A stretch of 13,439 bases of DNA from Alphaproteobacteria bacterium MarineAlpha10_Bin3 (GTDB lineage Bacteria; Pseudomonadota; Alphaproteobacteria; UBA8366; GCA-2717185), in contig PTKA01000003.1 of NCBI GenBank assembly GCA_002937525.1, positions 1 to 13,439 of the forward strand, written 5' to 3'. The translations under genes and the position numbers were made by a program. The notes beneath the pieces are model-generated. The model had not been told where the DNA came from, searched no databases, and saw nothing but the letters and a program-made list of their open reading frames with translations. Each line of letters starts with the position of its first letter. Position 1 is the stretch's first letter. Shown here piece by piece: positions 6,695-12,845 of this stretch.

Positions 6695-7887
6695 GCCATG
6701 ATCTGCGTACACCGCTCAACTCGATCATCGGTTTCAGCGATGTATTACGGGCCGAATATTTCGGTCCGCTTTCCGACCCCCGCTACAAGGAATACGCCAA
6801 CAACATCCATGACAGCGGTTCTCTTCTGCTCAGCCTGATCAACGATATTCTCGATCTTTCCAGGGTTGAAGCGGGCAAATATGAACTGGCGGAAAAACCC
6901 GTCAATATTTCCAGCATGATTCAAATTAGTTTCCGGCAGTTGGCGCAACTGGCCAAAGCCTCCAATCAGATCTTGTCGGCCGACGTGCCCCCCGATACGC
7001 CAGCCATGCGCGGCGATGAAAGGGCGTTGATCCAGATACTCAACAACCTTCTCTCCAACGCTATAAAGTTCACGCCGCATGCTGGGAAAATCGACGTCGC
7101 GGTCACGGTGGATGAAGGCGGCGGCATCGTTATCGCGGTTAGCGACACGGGTACGGGAATATCGAAAGGCGACATTGCCAGGGTGCTGAAACCCTTCGAA
7201 CAGGCGCATATCACATCCACCGCGCCGCAAAACGGCACCGGCCTCGGCCTCTATCTATGCGCCAACCTCATGAACCTGTTCGGCGGCAGCATGGCGATTG
7301 AAAGCGAACTGGACAAAGGCACGACCGTCACCATCCGGTTTCCGCCGAACGCACGATCCAACGGTCGTGACGGGATTACGCCAGGCCTGTCAGATGACCG
7401 ACCGGGTGCGCATATCCGCCACTTCGTCCGCCGTACAGCCGAGCCATTCGCCATAGACGGCCTCGTTGCCCGAACCGTGCAGCGGTGCCGATTGAATCGG
7501 CACCTTGCTGTCGGACATATTCAGCGGCCAGCCCGGCACCGTGACCTCGCCGCGCTGCGGGTGGTCGATCTTCTGCATCATGCCCCGGGCGTGAAAATCG
7601 GCGTCGGCCAGGAGTTCCTTGGTGTTGAACACAGCACCGCACGGCACGCGGGCCCCGGCGATAATGGCCATTACTTCTTCCTTGGTGTGTTGTGTGGTCC
7701 ATTGCGTGATCGCCTCGTTGACCACATCCTTATGGGCGTAGCGCGCCGCGCCGTCACGCAGCCTGGGATCGTCGAACAGATCCTCGCGGCCGATGATGGT
7801 GGCCAGCCGGCGCCAATGTTCCTCATTACCGCGCGAGGCGAAGATATAGCAGTAATCGTCGTCGCCGCCGGGCTTGCAGGGATATAG
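6613..7887 (+). CDS. histidine kinase, catalytic half (3' part of frameshifted gene; end uncertain)
   Basis: From nt 6613 the frame reads KTERALEYAKDAAERASRSK, a signalling helix continuous with TM2 of the sensor half. It continues with HisKA (SEFLANMSHDLRTPLNSIIGF, phospho-acceptor His at 6697-6699) and HATPase_c: N-box LNNLLSNAIKFT, G1 DTGTGIS, F-box KPFEQ, G2 GTGLGLYL, ending GGSMAIES...GTTVTIRFPP at about 7347. No receiver domain follows. The first ATG in this frame (6691) is already inside HisKA, so it is not a natural independent start. Recognisable kinase sequence ends near 7350. The frame stays open to TAG at 7885-7887, but 7390-7887 is antisense to the CoA-transferase gene and looks like a shadow. 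The true end is probably near 7370, where a TGA (7368-7370) lies one frame away. No response regulator is in the window. Confidence 0.75.
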   Translation, partial: KTERALEYAKDAAERASRSKSEFLANMSHDLRTPLNSIIGFSDVLRAEYFGPLSDPRYKEYANNIHDSGSLLLSLINDILDLSRVEAGKYELAEKPVNISSMIQISFRQLAQLAKASNQILSADVPPDTPAMRGDERALIQILNNLLSNAIKFTPHAGKIDVAVTVDEGGGIVIAVSDTGTGISKGDIARVLKPFEQAHITSTAPQNGTGLGLYLCANLMNLFGGSMAIESELDKGTTVTIRFPPNARSNGRDGITPGLSDDRPGAHIRHFVRRTAEPFAIDGLVARTVQRCRLNRHLAVGHIQRPARHRDLAALRVVDLLHHAPGVKIGVGQEFLGVEHSTARHAGPGDNGHYFFLGVLCGPLRDRLVDHILMGVARRAVTQPGIVEQILAADDGGQPAPMFLITARGEDIAVIVVAAGLAGI

Positions 7888-8622
7888 CCCACCCGGCGCG
7901 GTGCCGACGATCTCATTGCCGGCGCGGGGCAGCACGCCGTCGGCGTAATCCGCCTGCTTGCTCATCGCGGTGCGGCAATAGTTCAGCATCGCGTCGCGCA
8001 TGGCGATCTGAATATGCTGGCCGCGGCCGGTCGTATGGCGCTGAAACAAGGCGCCCAGAATGCCCATCGCGCACAGCATGCCGGTCCCGGTATCGCCGAT
8101 CGTCGAGCCGGGCCGGACCGGCGGCTGGCCGGGATGCCCGTTGATCGCCATGGTGCCGCCGGTCGCCTGCGCGATCATATCGAAGGGCAGATAATCCGCC
8201 TGCGGGCTGTCCGGCGAAAAGCCCTTGATCTGGGCGAAGATGATGCGCGGGTTGATCGCGCGCAAGCTGTCATAATCGAAGCCGAGCCGCGCGAAGGTGC
8301 CCGGCGCCATGTTTTCGATGACCACATCGGCCTGTTCGACCATGCGCTTGAACAGCGCCTTGCCCTCTTCGGATTTAAGATTGCAGGTGACGCTTTGCTT
8401 GTTGAGATTGTAGAAAACGAAATAATGGGAATCGACGCCGGGCATGTTGGTGAAGCCCCATTGTCCCGGTTCGCCGCGCTTGGGCTCCTCGACCTTGACG
8501 ACCTGCGCCCCCATCCACGCCAAGGCCTCGGTGCAGGACGGCCCGGCTTCGAACTGGGTCAGATCGAGTATCTTGATGCCGGTCAAGGCCGCGTTGTTTT
8601 CGCTCAAAACCGCTTCATCCAT
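7390..8622 (-). CDS. CaiB/BaiF (formyl-CoA transferase-like) CoA-transferase, distal gene
   Basis: A 410-aa class III CoA-transferase. These enzymes form interlocked dimers and move CoA between carboxylates through an Asp-linked acyl anhydride. Motifs are GIKILDLTQFEAGPSCTEALAWMGAQVVKVEEP (res 15-47, the family N-terminus), NLNKQSVTCNLKSEEG (72-87), VVIENMAPGTFARLGFDYDSL (100-120), IKGFSPDSP (132-140), and YLPFDMIAQATGG (144-156), with Asp148 as likely catalytic Asp (Asp169 in formyl-CoA transferase). DTGTGM at 177-182 and GRGQHIQIAMRDAML at 199-213 are also typical. The ATG at 8622 has AAGGAGAG (8638-8631) 8 nt upstream. It is the last gene of the minus-strand operon, 21 bp after the SDR. 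Donor and acceptor acids are unknown; succinyl-CoA-dependent activation of a catabolic acid is a reasonable guess. It converges on the kinase gene with no visible terminator between. Confidence 0.95.
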   Translation of the reverse strand: MDEAVLSENNAALTGIKILDLTQFEAGPSCTEALAWMGAQVVKVEEPKRGEPGQWGFTNMPGVDSHYFVFYNLNKQSVTCNLKSEEGKALFKRMVEQADVVIENMAPGTFARLGFDYDSLRAINPRIIFAQIKGFSPDSPQADYLPFDMIAQATGGTMAINGHPGQPPVRPGSTIGDTGTGMLCAMGILGALFQRHTTGRGQHIQIAMRDAMLNYCRTAMSKQADYADGVLPRAGNEIVGTAPGGLYPCKPGGDDDYCYIFASRGNEEHWRRLATIIGREDLFDDPRLRDGAARYAHKDVVNEAITQWTTQHTKEEVMAIIAGARVPCGAVFNTKELLADADFHARGMMQKIDHPQRGEVTVPGWPLNMSDSKVPIQSAPLHGSGNEAVYGEWLGCTADEVADMRTRSVI

Positions 8623-8643
8623 GGCCCGTTCTCTCCTTCATCG

Positions 8644-9396
8644 TCAGTACAGGTATAGGCCGCCATTGACGTGAATGGTCTGGCCGGTAATGCGTTTGGC
8701 CGCGTCGGATGCAAGAAACACCGCCAGATCGGCGATGTCGCCGGGCATCGACAGGCCGGCAAGCGGGATCAGCGCGGCGGCGTCGCGTATTTCATCCTCG
8801 CTCATGCCGTCACGGGGTTGTGCGGTGTCGGTCAGCCCCGGCGCGATGGCGTTCACCCGGATGCCGTGCGGCGCCAATTCGAGCGCCGCCGCGCGGGTCA
8901 GGCCGAGAAGACCGGCCTTGCTGGCGCTATAATGCACGCCGCGCGGCGATGGGCGGAAGGCCGAACTTGACGTAAGGTTGACGATGCTGCCGGCATTTTG
9001 CGCCGCCACCATGCGTTTGGCCGCCGCCTGGGCGCAGAAGAACGCGGCTTTCAAATTGACCCCCAAAACCCGGTCATAAAGCTCTTCGCTCAACTCAAGA
9101 AAGTTCGCGCGCGGGTAGATGCCCGCATTGTTGATCAGGATATCGACCCCGCCAATAGCGTCCGCCGCCGCCATCAACCGCTCAATCCCGGCGTCGTTTG
9201 AGACATCGCCCTGGACCGCTTGCGCGTCAACCCCGAACGCCCTGGCGCTGGCCGCGACCGCCGCCGCCGCGTCACCATCGTCCAGATAATTCACGATCAC
9301 ATGGGCGCCGGCTTCGGCCAGCGCCAGCGCAACCGCCGCGCCAATACCTTGCTGCGCGCCGGTAATCACCGCGACCTTGCCGGGCAGCCCTTTCAT
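8644..9396 (-). CDS. FabG-like short-chain dehydrogenase/reductase
   Basis: A complete classical SDR of 250 aa with a Rossmann fold, acting in the cytoplasm on a hydroxyl/keto substrate with NAD(P). Motifs are TGAQQGIG (res 12-19), GDV (63-65), NNAG (89-92), Asn114, Ser143, Y156-x3-K160 in HYSASKAG, and a C-terminal ITGQTIHVNGGLYLY. The full catalytic tetrad is present, in contrast to the truncated SDR at 458-991. The residues after the first beta strand do not clearly settle NAD versus NADP. GAGGG (9410-9406) lies 9 nt before the ATG at 9396. The gene follows the acyl-CoA dehydrogenase after a 78-nt spacer and precedes the distal CoA-transferase by 21 nt. It could serve the 3-hydroxyacyl-CoA step of the pathway; the substrate is not determinable. 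Confidence 0.95.
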   Translation of the reverse strand: MKGLPGKVAVITGAQQGIGAAVALALAEAGAHVIVNYLDDGDAAAAVAASARAFGVDAQAVQGDVSNDAGIERLMAAADAIGGVDILINNAGIYPRANFLELSEELYDRVLGVNLKAAFFCAQAAAKRMVAAQNAGSIVNLTSSSAFRPSPRGVHYSASKAGLLGLTRAAALELAPHGIRVNAIAPGLTDTAQPRDGMSEDEIRDAAALIPLAGLSMPGDIADLAVFLASDAAKRITGQTIHVNGGLYLY

Positions 9397-9474
9397 TTCG
9401 ACGGTCCCTCATGGCGTTCGTTGCGACGGCGCAATGTTCGATCAAGCCGGGCCGACTGTCAACGGCGCACCAAT

Positions 9475-10632
9475 TCAGTACGAGCGGGGCAAGCCGAGTA
9501 CTTTTTCGGCGATGTAGCTCAGGATCAGCTCGCGGCTGACCGGGGCGATACGGGCGATCATGACTTCGCGCAGATAGCGTTCGACGTGAAATTCCTTGGC
9601 GTAGCCCATGCCGCCATGGGTCATGATGGCGCGCTCGCAAGCGGTGAACCCGGCTTCGCCGGCAAGGTATTTGGCGGCGTTCGCCTCGGCGCCGCATTCT
9701 TCGCCTGAATCGTAGAGCGCCGCCGCCCGGAAGGCCATCAGATTGGCCGCTTCGAGTTCGGCCCAGCTTTTCGCCAGCGGATGCTGGATGCCCTGGTTCT
9801 GGCCGATCGGCCGGTCGAAGACGACGCGTTCATTGGCGTATTGCACCGCCTTTCGCAGCGCCGCCCGGCCCAGCCCGACCGCTTCCGCCGCGACCATGAC
9901 CCGTTCCGGATTAAGCCCGTGCAGCAGGTAATAGAACCCCTTGCCTTCCTCGCCGATCAGATCGTCTTCAGGCACCGGCAGATTGTCGATAAAGACGGCG
10001 TTGGAATCGACCGCCTTGCGGCCCATCTTGTCGATCACCCGCGCCTCGATATGGTCGCGGTTGAAATCGGTATAGAACAGACTGAGCCCCTCGGCGCGTT
10101 TCTTGTTCGCATCGCGGGGCCGGGTGCGCGCCAGAAGGAGAATCTTGTCGGCTTCCTGCGCCGTCGATGTCCACATCTTGCGGCCGTTGATGATATAGCC
10201 GTCGCCGTGCCTTTCCGCCCGGGTGGTGAGGTTGGTGGTGTCGAGGCCGGCATCGGGTTCGGTGACCCCGAAGCAGGCTTTTTCCTCGCCTCGGATCAGC
10301 GGCGGCAACATGCGGCGTTTTTGCTCGTCGGTGCCGAAGACGACCACCGGGTTGAGGCCGAAGATATTCAGATGGATCGCCGATGCGCCGCTGAATCCGG
10401 CGCCCGATTCAGCAACCGCCTGCATCATGATCGACGCCTCGGTAATCCCCAGCCCCGATCCGCCATATTCTTCGGGCATGGCGATGCCGAGCCAGCCTCC
10501 ATCGGCGAAGGCGCGATAGAAATCTTCGGGAAATTCGCCGCTGCGGTCGCGCTCAAGCCAGTAATCGTCGTCGAACCGGGTGCAAAGACTGGCGACTGCA
10601 TCGCGGATCGCGTTTTGATCGTCGGTAAACAT
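9475..10632 (-). CDS. acyl-CoA dehydrogenase family protein
   Basis: A 385-aa FAD enzyme that introduces a C2-C3 double bond into an acyl-CoA and passes electrons to ETF. The N-terminal helical domain occupies about res 1-115. The FAD/substrate loop FGVTEPDAG is at 121-129, INGRKMWTS at 148-156, the beta domain runs to about 225, and the C-terminal domain includes GLNPERVMVAAEAVG (239-253), RPIGQNQ (274-280) and MTHGGMGYAKEFHVERYLRE (337-356). The usual medium-chain base position (Glu376, in the YEGT motif) aligns with Pro364. Glu243 in NPER aligns with the alternative base position of isovaleryl-CoA and long-chain dehydrogenases (Glu254/261), so activity is plausible. The ATG at 10632 (MFTDDQ) is preferred over an in-frame ATG at 10668, which lies inside the upstream CoA-transferase gene. 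It begins 5 nt after that gene's TAA, with GAAAAGG 10 nt upstream. Confidence 0.95.
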   Translation of the reverse strand: MFTDDQNAIRDAVASLCTRFDDDYWLERDRSGEFPEDFYRAFADGGWLGIAMPEEYGGSGLGITEASIMMQAVAESGAGFSGASAIHLNIFGLNPVVVFGTDEQKRRMLPPLIRGEEKACFGVTEPDAGLDTTNLTTRAERHGDGYIINGRKMWTSTAQEADKILLLARTRPRDANKKRAEGLSLFYTDFNRDHIEARVIDKMGRKAVDSNAVFIDNLPVPEDDLIGEEGKGFYYLLHGLNPERVMVAAEAVGLGRAALRKAVQYANERVVFDRPIGQNQGIQHPLAKSWAELEAANLMAFRAAALYDSGEECGAEANAAKYLAGEAGFTACERAIMTHGGMGYAKEFHVERYLREVMIARIAPVSRELILSYIAEKVLGLPRSY

Positions 10633-10637
10633 GGGCC

Positions 10638-11804
10638 TTATACCTTTTCTTTTGCCGTGTCGTTGCACATGAATTCAAAGACCTGCTGGTCATGTTCTCC
10701 CAGATCCGGCGCGTGCCCGCCGGCACTGGGCCGCACTCCGTCGATGCTGAGCGGCAGCCCGACAAACCGGATCGGATTGTCGTCGCTCTGGCGCAGAATA
10801 CCCAGCGCTTCGGTCTGCGGATGGGCGGCAATTTCAGCCACGCTTTGTACCGGCGCGTTTGGGATGCCGGCTTTATCGAGCCGCGCCGCCCAGACGGCAC
10901 GGGTATCGGTGCGCAGGACTTCACTGATTTGCCGGCTCATTTCCACTTCATTGGCAAACCGGGCGGCGTTGGTCGCAAAGCGCGGGTCGCCAGCCATCTC
11001 CGCCCGGCCGAGAACAGCGCAAAGCCGCGCAAATTGCGCGTCGGTCGCCGCGACAATGACCAGCGTTCCGTCGGCCGTCTCGAACCCGTTATTGGGCGCG
11101 ACGATCGGCCCCTTCAAGCCATTGCGCCGGGGTGCGGCGCCGGTCGCACCGTATTCCCCCAGCGCCAAAGTCAGCCAGCCGACGCCGGTTTCCAGCAACG
11201 ATACATCGACGACCGCGCCCTCGCCGGTCACCGTGCGGCGAAACAGCGCCGAGACGATGGCGATCGCCGCCCACATGCCAGTGCCAAGATCGATCAGCGA
11301 AACGCCGACCCGCGACGGTGGCCGGTCCTGTTCGCCGGTCAGGCTGGTAATGCCGCTGAAGGCCTGCATCAGCGGATCGTATCCCGGCAAGCCGCCAAGC
11401 GGCCCGGTATTTCCGAAGGCGCCGATATTACAGTAGATCAGCCGTGGTACTGCCTGGTGGAGCGCTTGCGCGCCAAGGCCATAGCGGTCAGCGGCGCCGG
11501 GTTTCAGGTTCTGCAAAACCACGTCGGCCCGATCCACGATCAAGGCCCGCAACCGCGCCAGATCATCCGCATCGGTCAGATCGGCAACGATGGATTGCTT
11601 GCCCATATTGACGGCGTGATAGGCCGCCGAGCCGCCGTCCGGCAAAGTCGGTCCCCATTGGCGCGAGACATCGCCGCCCTTGGGATGTTCGACCTTGATG
11701 ACCTGTGCGCCCATATCCGCCAATATTCTGGCGGCATAGGGACCAGCGAGACTGGACCCCAGTTCGACGACGGTGATCCCGTCGAATGGTTTTGATCGCG
11801 GCAT
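10638..11804 (-). CDS. CaiB/BaiF (formyl-CoA transferase-like) CoA-transferase, promoter-proximal gene
   Basis: A second class III CoA-transferase in the same operon, 388 aa. Visible are FDGITVVELGSSLAGPYAARILADMGAQVIKVEHP (res 7-41), NMGKQSIVADL (66-76), LQNLKPGAADRYGLG (97-111), IGAFGNTGP (127-135) and GLPGYDPLMQAFSG (138-151), with Asp143 as the likely anhydride-forming residue. IDLGTGMWAAIAIVSALF (171-188) also fits the family. It is only distantly similar to the distal gene at 7390-8622, so the two are unlikely to be a recent duplication. They may form a heteromer or act on different acids. The ATG at 11804 has no clear Shine-Dalgarno. The 5' leader holds a 13-bp direct repeat whose first copy overlaps the start codon. 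It is the first gene of the operon and divergent from the Nudix gene. Confidence 0.94.
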   Translation of the reverse strand: MPRSKPFDGITVVELGSSLAGPYAARILADMGAQVIKVEHPKGGDVSRQWGPTLPDGGSAAYHAVNMGKQSIVADLTDADDLARLRALIVDRADVVLQNLKPGAADRYGLGAQALHQAVPRLIYCNIGAFGNTGPLGGLPGYDPLMQAFSGITSLTGEQDRPPSRVGVSLIDLGTGMWAAIAIVSALFRRTVTGEGAVVDVSLLETGVGWLTLALGEYGATGAAPRRNGLKGPIVAPNNGFETADGTLVIVAATDAQFARLCAVLGRAEMAGDPRFATNAARFANEVEMSRQISEVLRTDTRAVWAARLDKAGIPNAPVQSVAEIAAHPQTEALGILRQSDDNPIRFVGLPLSIDGVRPSAGGHAPDLGEHDQQVFEFMCNDTAKEKV

Positions 11805-11835
11805 GGCGGGTTGCTTCTGCGGTGGCGGGTTGCTT
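11804..11835. repeat. 13-bp direct repeat at the start of the CoA-transferase operon
   Basis: TGGCGGGTTGCTT occurs exactly twice, at 11804-11816 and 11823-11835, a 19-bp period. On the operon strand the repeats cover the predicted 5' leader and touch the start codon. They could bind a regulator or result from a short tandem duplication. Confidence 0.8.
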
Positions 11836-11857
11836 TTTATGTTAGGAGCCTAATAAT
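11830..11857 (+). promoter_or_regulatory. candidate promoter of the Nudix gene
   Basis: TTGCTT (11830-11835) and AATAAT (11852-11857) with a 16-nt spacer precede the Nudix ATG at 11893. Matches are 3/6 and 5/6. It overlaps the minus-strand promoter candidate, so the two divergent units would share control sequences. Confidence 0.35.
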
Positions 11858-11867
11858 TAGCGAGCAA
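11839..11867 (-). promoter_or_regulatory. candidate promoter of the minus-strand CoA operon
   Basis: On the minus strand, TTGCTC (11867-11862) and TAACAT (11844-11839) are separated by exactly 17 nt. The predicted transcript would begin about 28 nt before the ATG at 11804. Matches to consensus are 3/6 and 4/6, so this is tentative. The region is an AT-rich island between GC-rich genes. Confidence 0.4.
11842..11860. promoter_or_regulatory. overlapping palindromes, probable operator in the divergent promoter region
   Basis: TTAGGAGCCTAA (11842-11853) has 5-bp arms around AG. CTAATAATTAG (11850-11860) is a perfect 11-bp palindrome around a central A. They overlap by four bases and lie between the -35 and -10 candidates of the minus-strand operon. 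Position and form fit a dimeric repressor such as a MarR- or TetR-family protein, but no regulator gene is in the window, so the identity is unknown. Confidence 0.5.
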
Positions 11868-11892
11868 ACAAAATTTTCCGGAAAAAACCCCC

Positions 11893-12693
11893 ATGACCAA
11901 TGACGCCAACTCCTCATCCCGGCCGGTGACGCCGGTCGGTGCTGCAACGGTTCTGTTGTTACGCGATGGTGCCGGCGGGCTCGAAGTCTTCATGGTCGTG
12001 CGGCACCGCGAAATCGATTTTGCGTCCGGCGCGCTGGTGTTTCCGGGCGGCAAGGTCGATCCGGGCGACGCCGAACCGGCGCTGCAAGGCGGCGGTCTTG
12101 CGCCGGCGGCGATGGCGTTGCGGGTCGCAGCGATCCGGGAGACCTTCGAGGAAGCCGGCGTGCTGCTGGCGCGGCCGCGCGGCGGCACGGATTTGATCGA
12201 CGCCGAGCGCCAGGGGCGGATCGCGCAGCGCCACCGCGACCCCCTGCATGACGGCGCTATCACGATGCGCGAAATCGTCGCCGCCGAAGATATCGAACTG
12301 GCCTGCGATCTGCTGGTGCCGTTCGCGCATTGGGTGACGCCCGAAGGACAGCGCCGGCGGTTCGACACCCATTTCTTTCTCGCCGCCGCGCCCGAACGGG
12401 TCACCGCCCGACACGATGGGACCGAGTCGGTCGATTCGGTGTGGATTCGCCCCGCCGACGCCTTGGCCGATGGCGAGGCCGAACGCCGCACGGTCATCTT
12501 TCCGACCCGGATGAACCTGGCCAAGCTCAGCCGCGACGATAGCGTACAAGCAACCCTGGAAACTGCGCGCAATACCGCCGTGGTGACCGTCCTGCCGAAA
12601 GTACGCAAGGTCGATGGCGGCCGGCTGATGCAGATCCCCCTCGAAGCCGGGTATGGTGTCAGCGAAGTCCTCGTGAACTACGCCGGGGCCTGA
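11893..12693 (+). CDS. NUDT19-like Nudix hydrolase (possible CoA/acyl-CoA diphosphatase)
   Basis: A 266-aa Nudix-fold protein. The first half of the Nudix box is [11 protein letters not shown] (res 50-60) and the second is [11 protein letters not shown] (82-92), with the metal-binding REXXEE residues R82, E83, E86 and E87. About 20 residues are inserted between the halves compared with the classic GX5EX7REUXEEXGU. Such an insertion, the [22 protein letters not shown] run and the later RRRFDTHFF (154-162) match the NUDT19/RP2 group. In animals NUDT19 hydrolyses CoA and CoA esters to 3',5'-ADP and phosphopantetheine derivatives. A role in regulating CoA or clearing dead-end acyl-CoA fits the location beside CoA-thioester genes, but bacterial members are often annotated only as Nudix hydrolases. 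The ATG at 11893 lacks a strong Shine-Dalgarno. It is divergent from the CoA operon. Confidence 0.9.
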   Translation: MTNDANSSSRPVTPVGAATVLLLRDGAGGLEVFMVVRHREIDFASGALVFPGGKVDPGDAEPALQGGGLAPAAMALRVAAIRETFEEAGVLLARPRGGTDLIDAERQGRIAQRHRDPLHDGAITMREIVAAEDIELACDLLVPFAHWVTPEGQRRRFDTHFFLAAAPERVTARHDGTESVDSVWIRPADALADGEAERRTVIFPTRMNLAKLSRDDSVQATLETARNTAVVTVLPKVRKVDGGRLMQIPLEAGYGVSEVLVNYAGA

Positions 12694-12845
12694 GTCCAGA
12701 TGCCCGGTTCGCTCGTCCTTCGCAGCACTGTGGGAAGGCACCTTCGTCGGCAAGCTGGCCGGCAAGCGCGGACGAACTGGTGGCCGCGACGCAACCCCCG
12801 TCCCGGCGGTGTATTGATGTACCGTCGTACCAAAGGAGAGGCAGC
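12694..12845 (+). other. spacer between the Nudix gene and the second racemase gene
   Basis: This 152-bp gap contains two copies of CGGCAAGC (12748-12755 and 12760-12767) and a strong AAAGGAG at 12832-12838. No T-tailed hairpin was found. A separate promoter for the racemase gene is possible but not evident, so the two genes may be cotranscribed. Confidence 0.5.

Noticed and set aside
9419..9436. Small stem (TTGCG/CGCAA around ACGG) in the 78-nt spacer between acyl-CoA dehydrogenase and SDR
   Set aside because: Only five uninterrupted pairs and no T-run on the transcribed strand, so it is too weak to call a terminator or processing site.
9781..11436. Plus-strand open frame of 551 codons
   Set aside because: It runs antisense through the acyl-CoA dehydrogenase and a CoA-transferase, both unmistakable on the minus strand. 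Its length reflects high GC.
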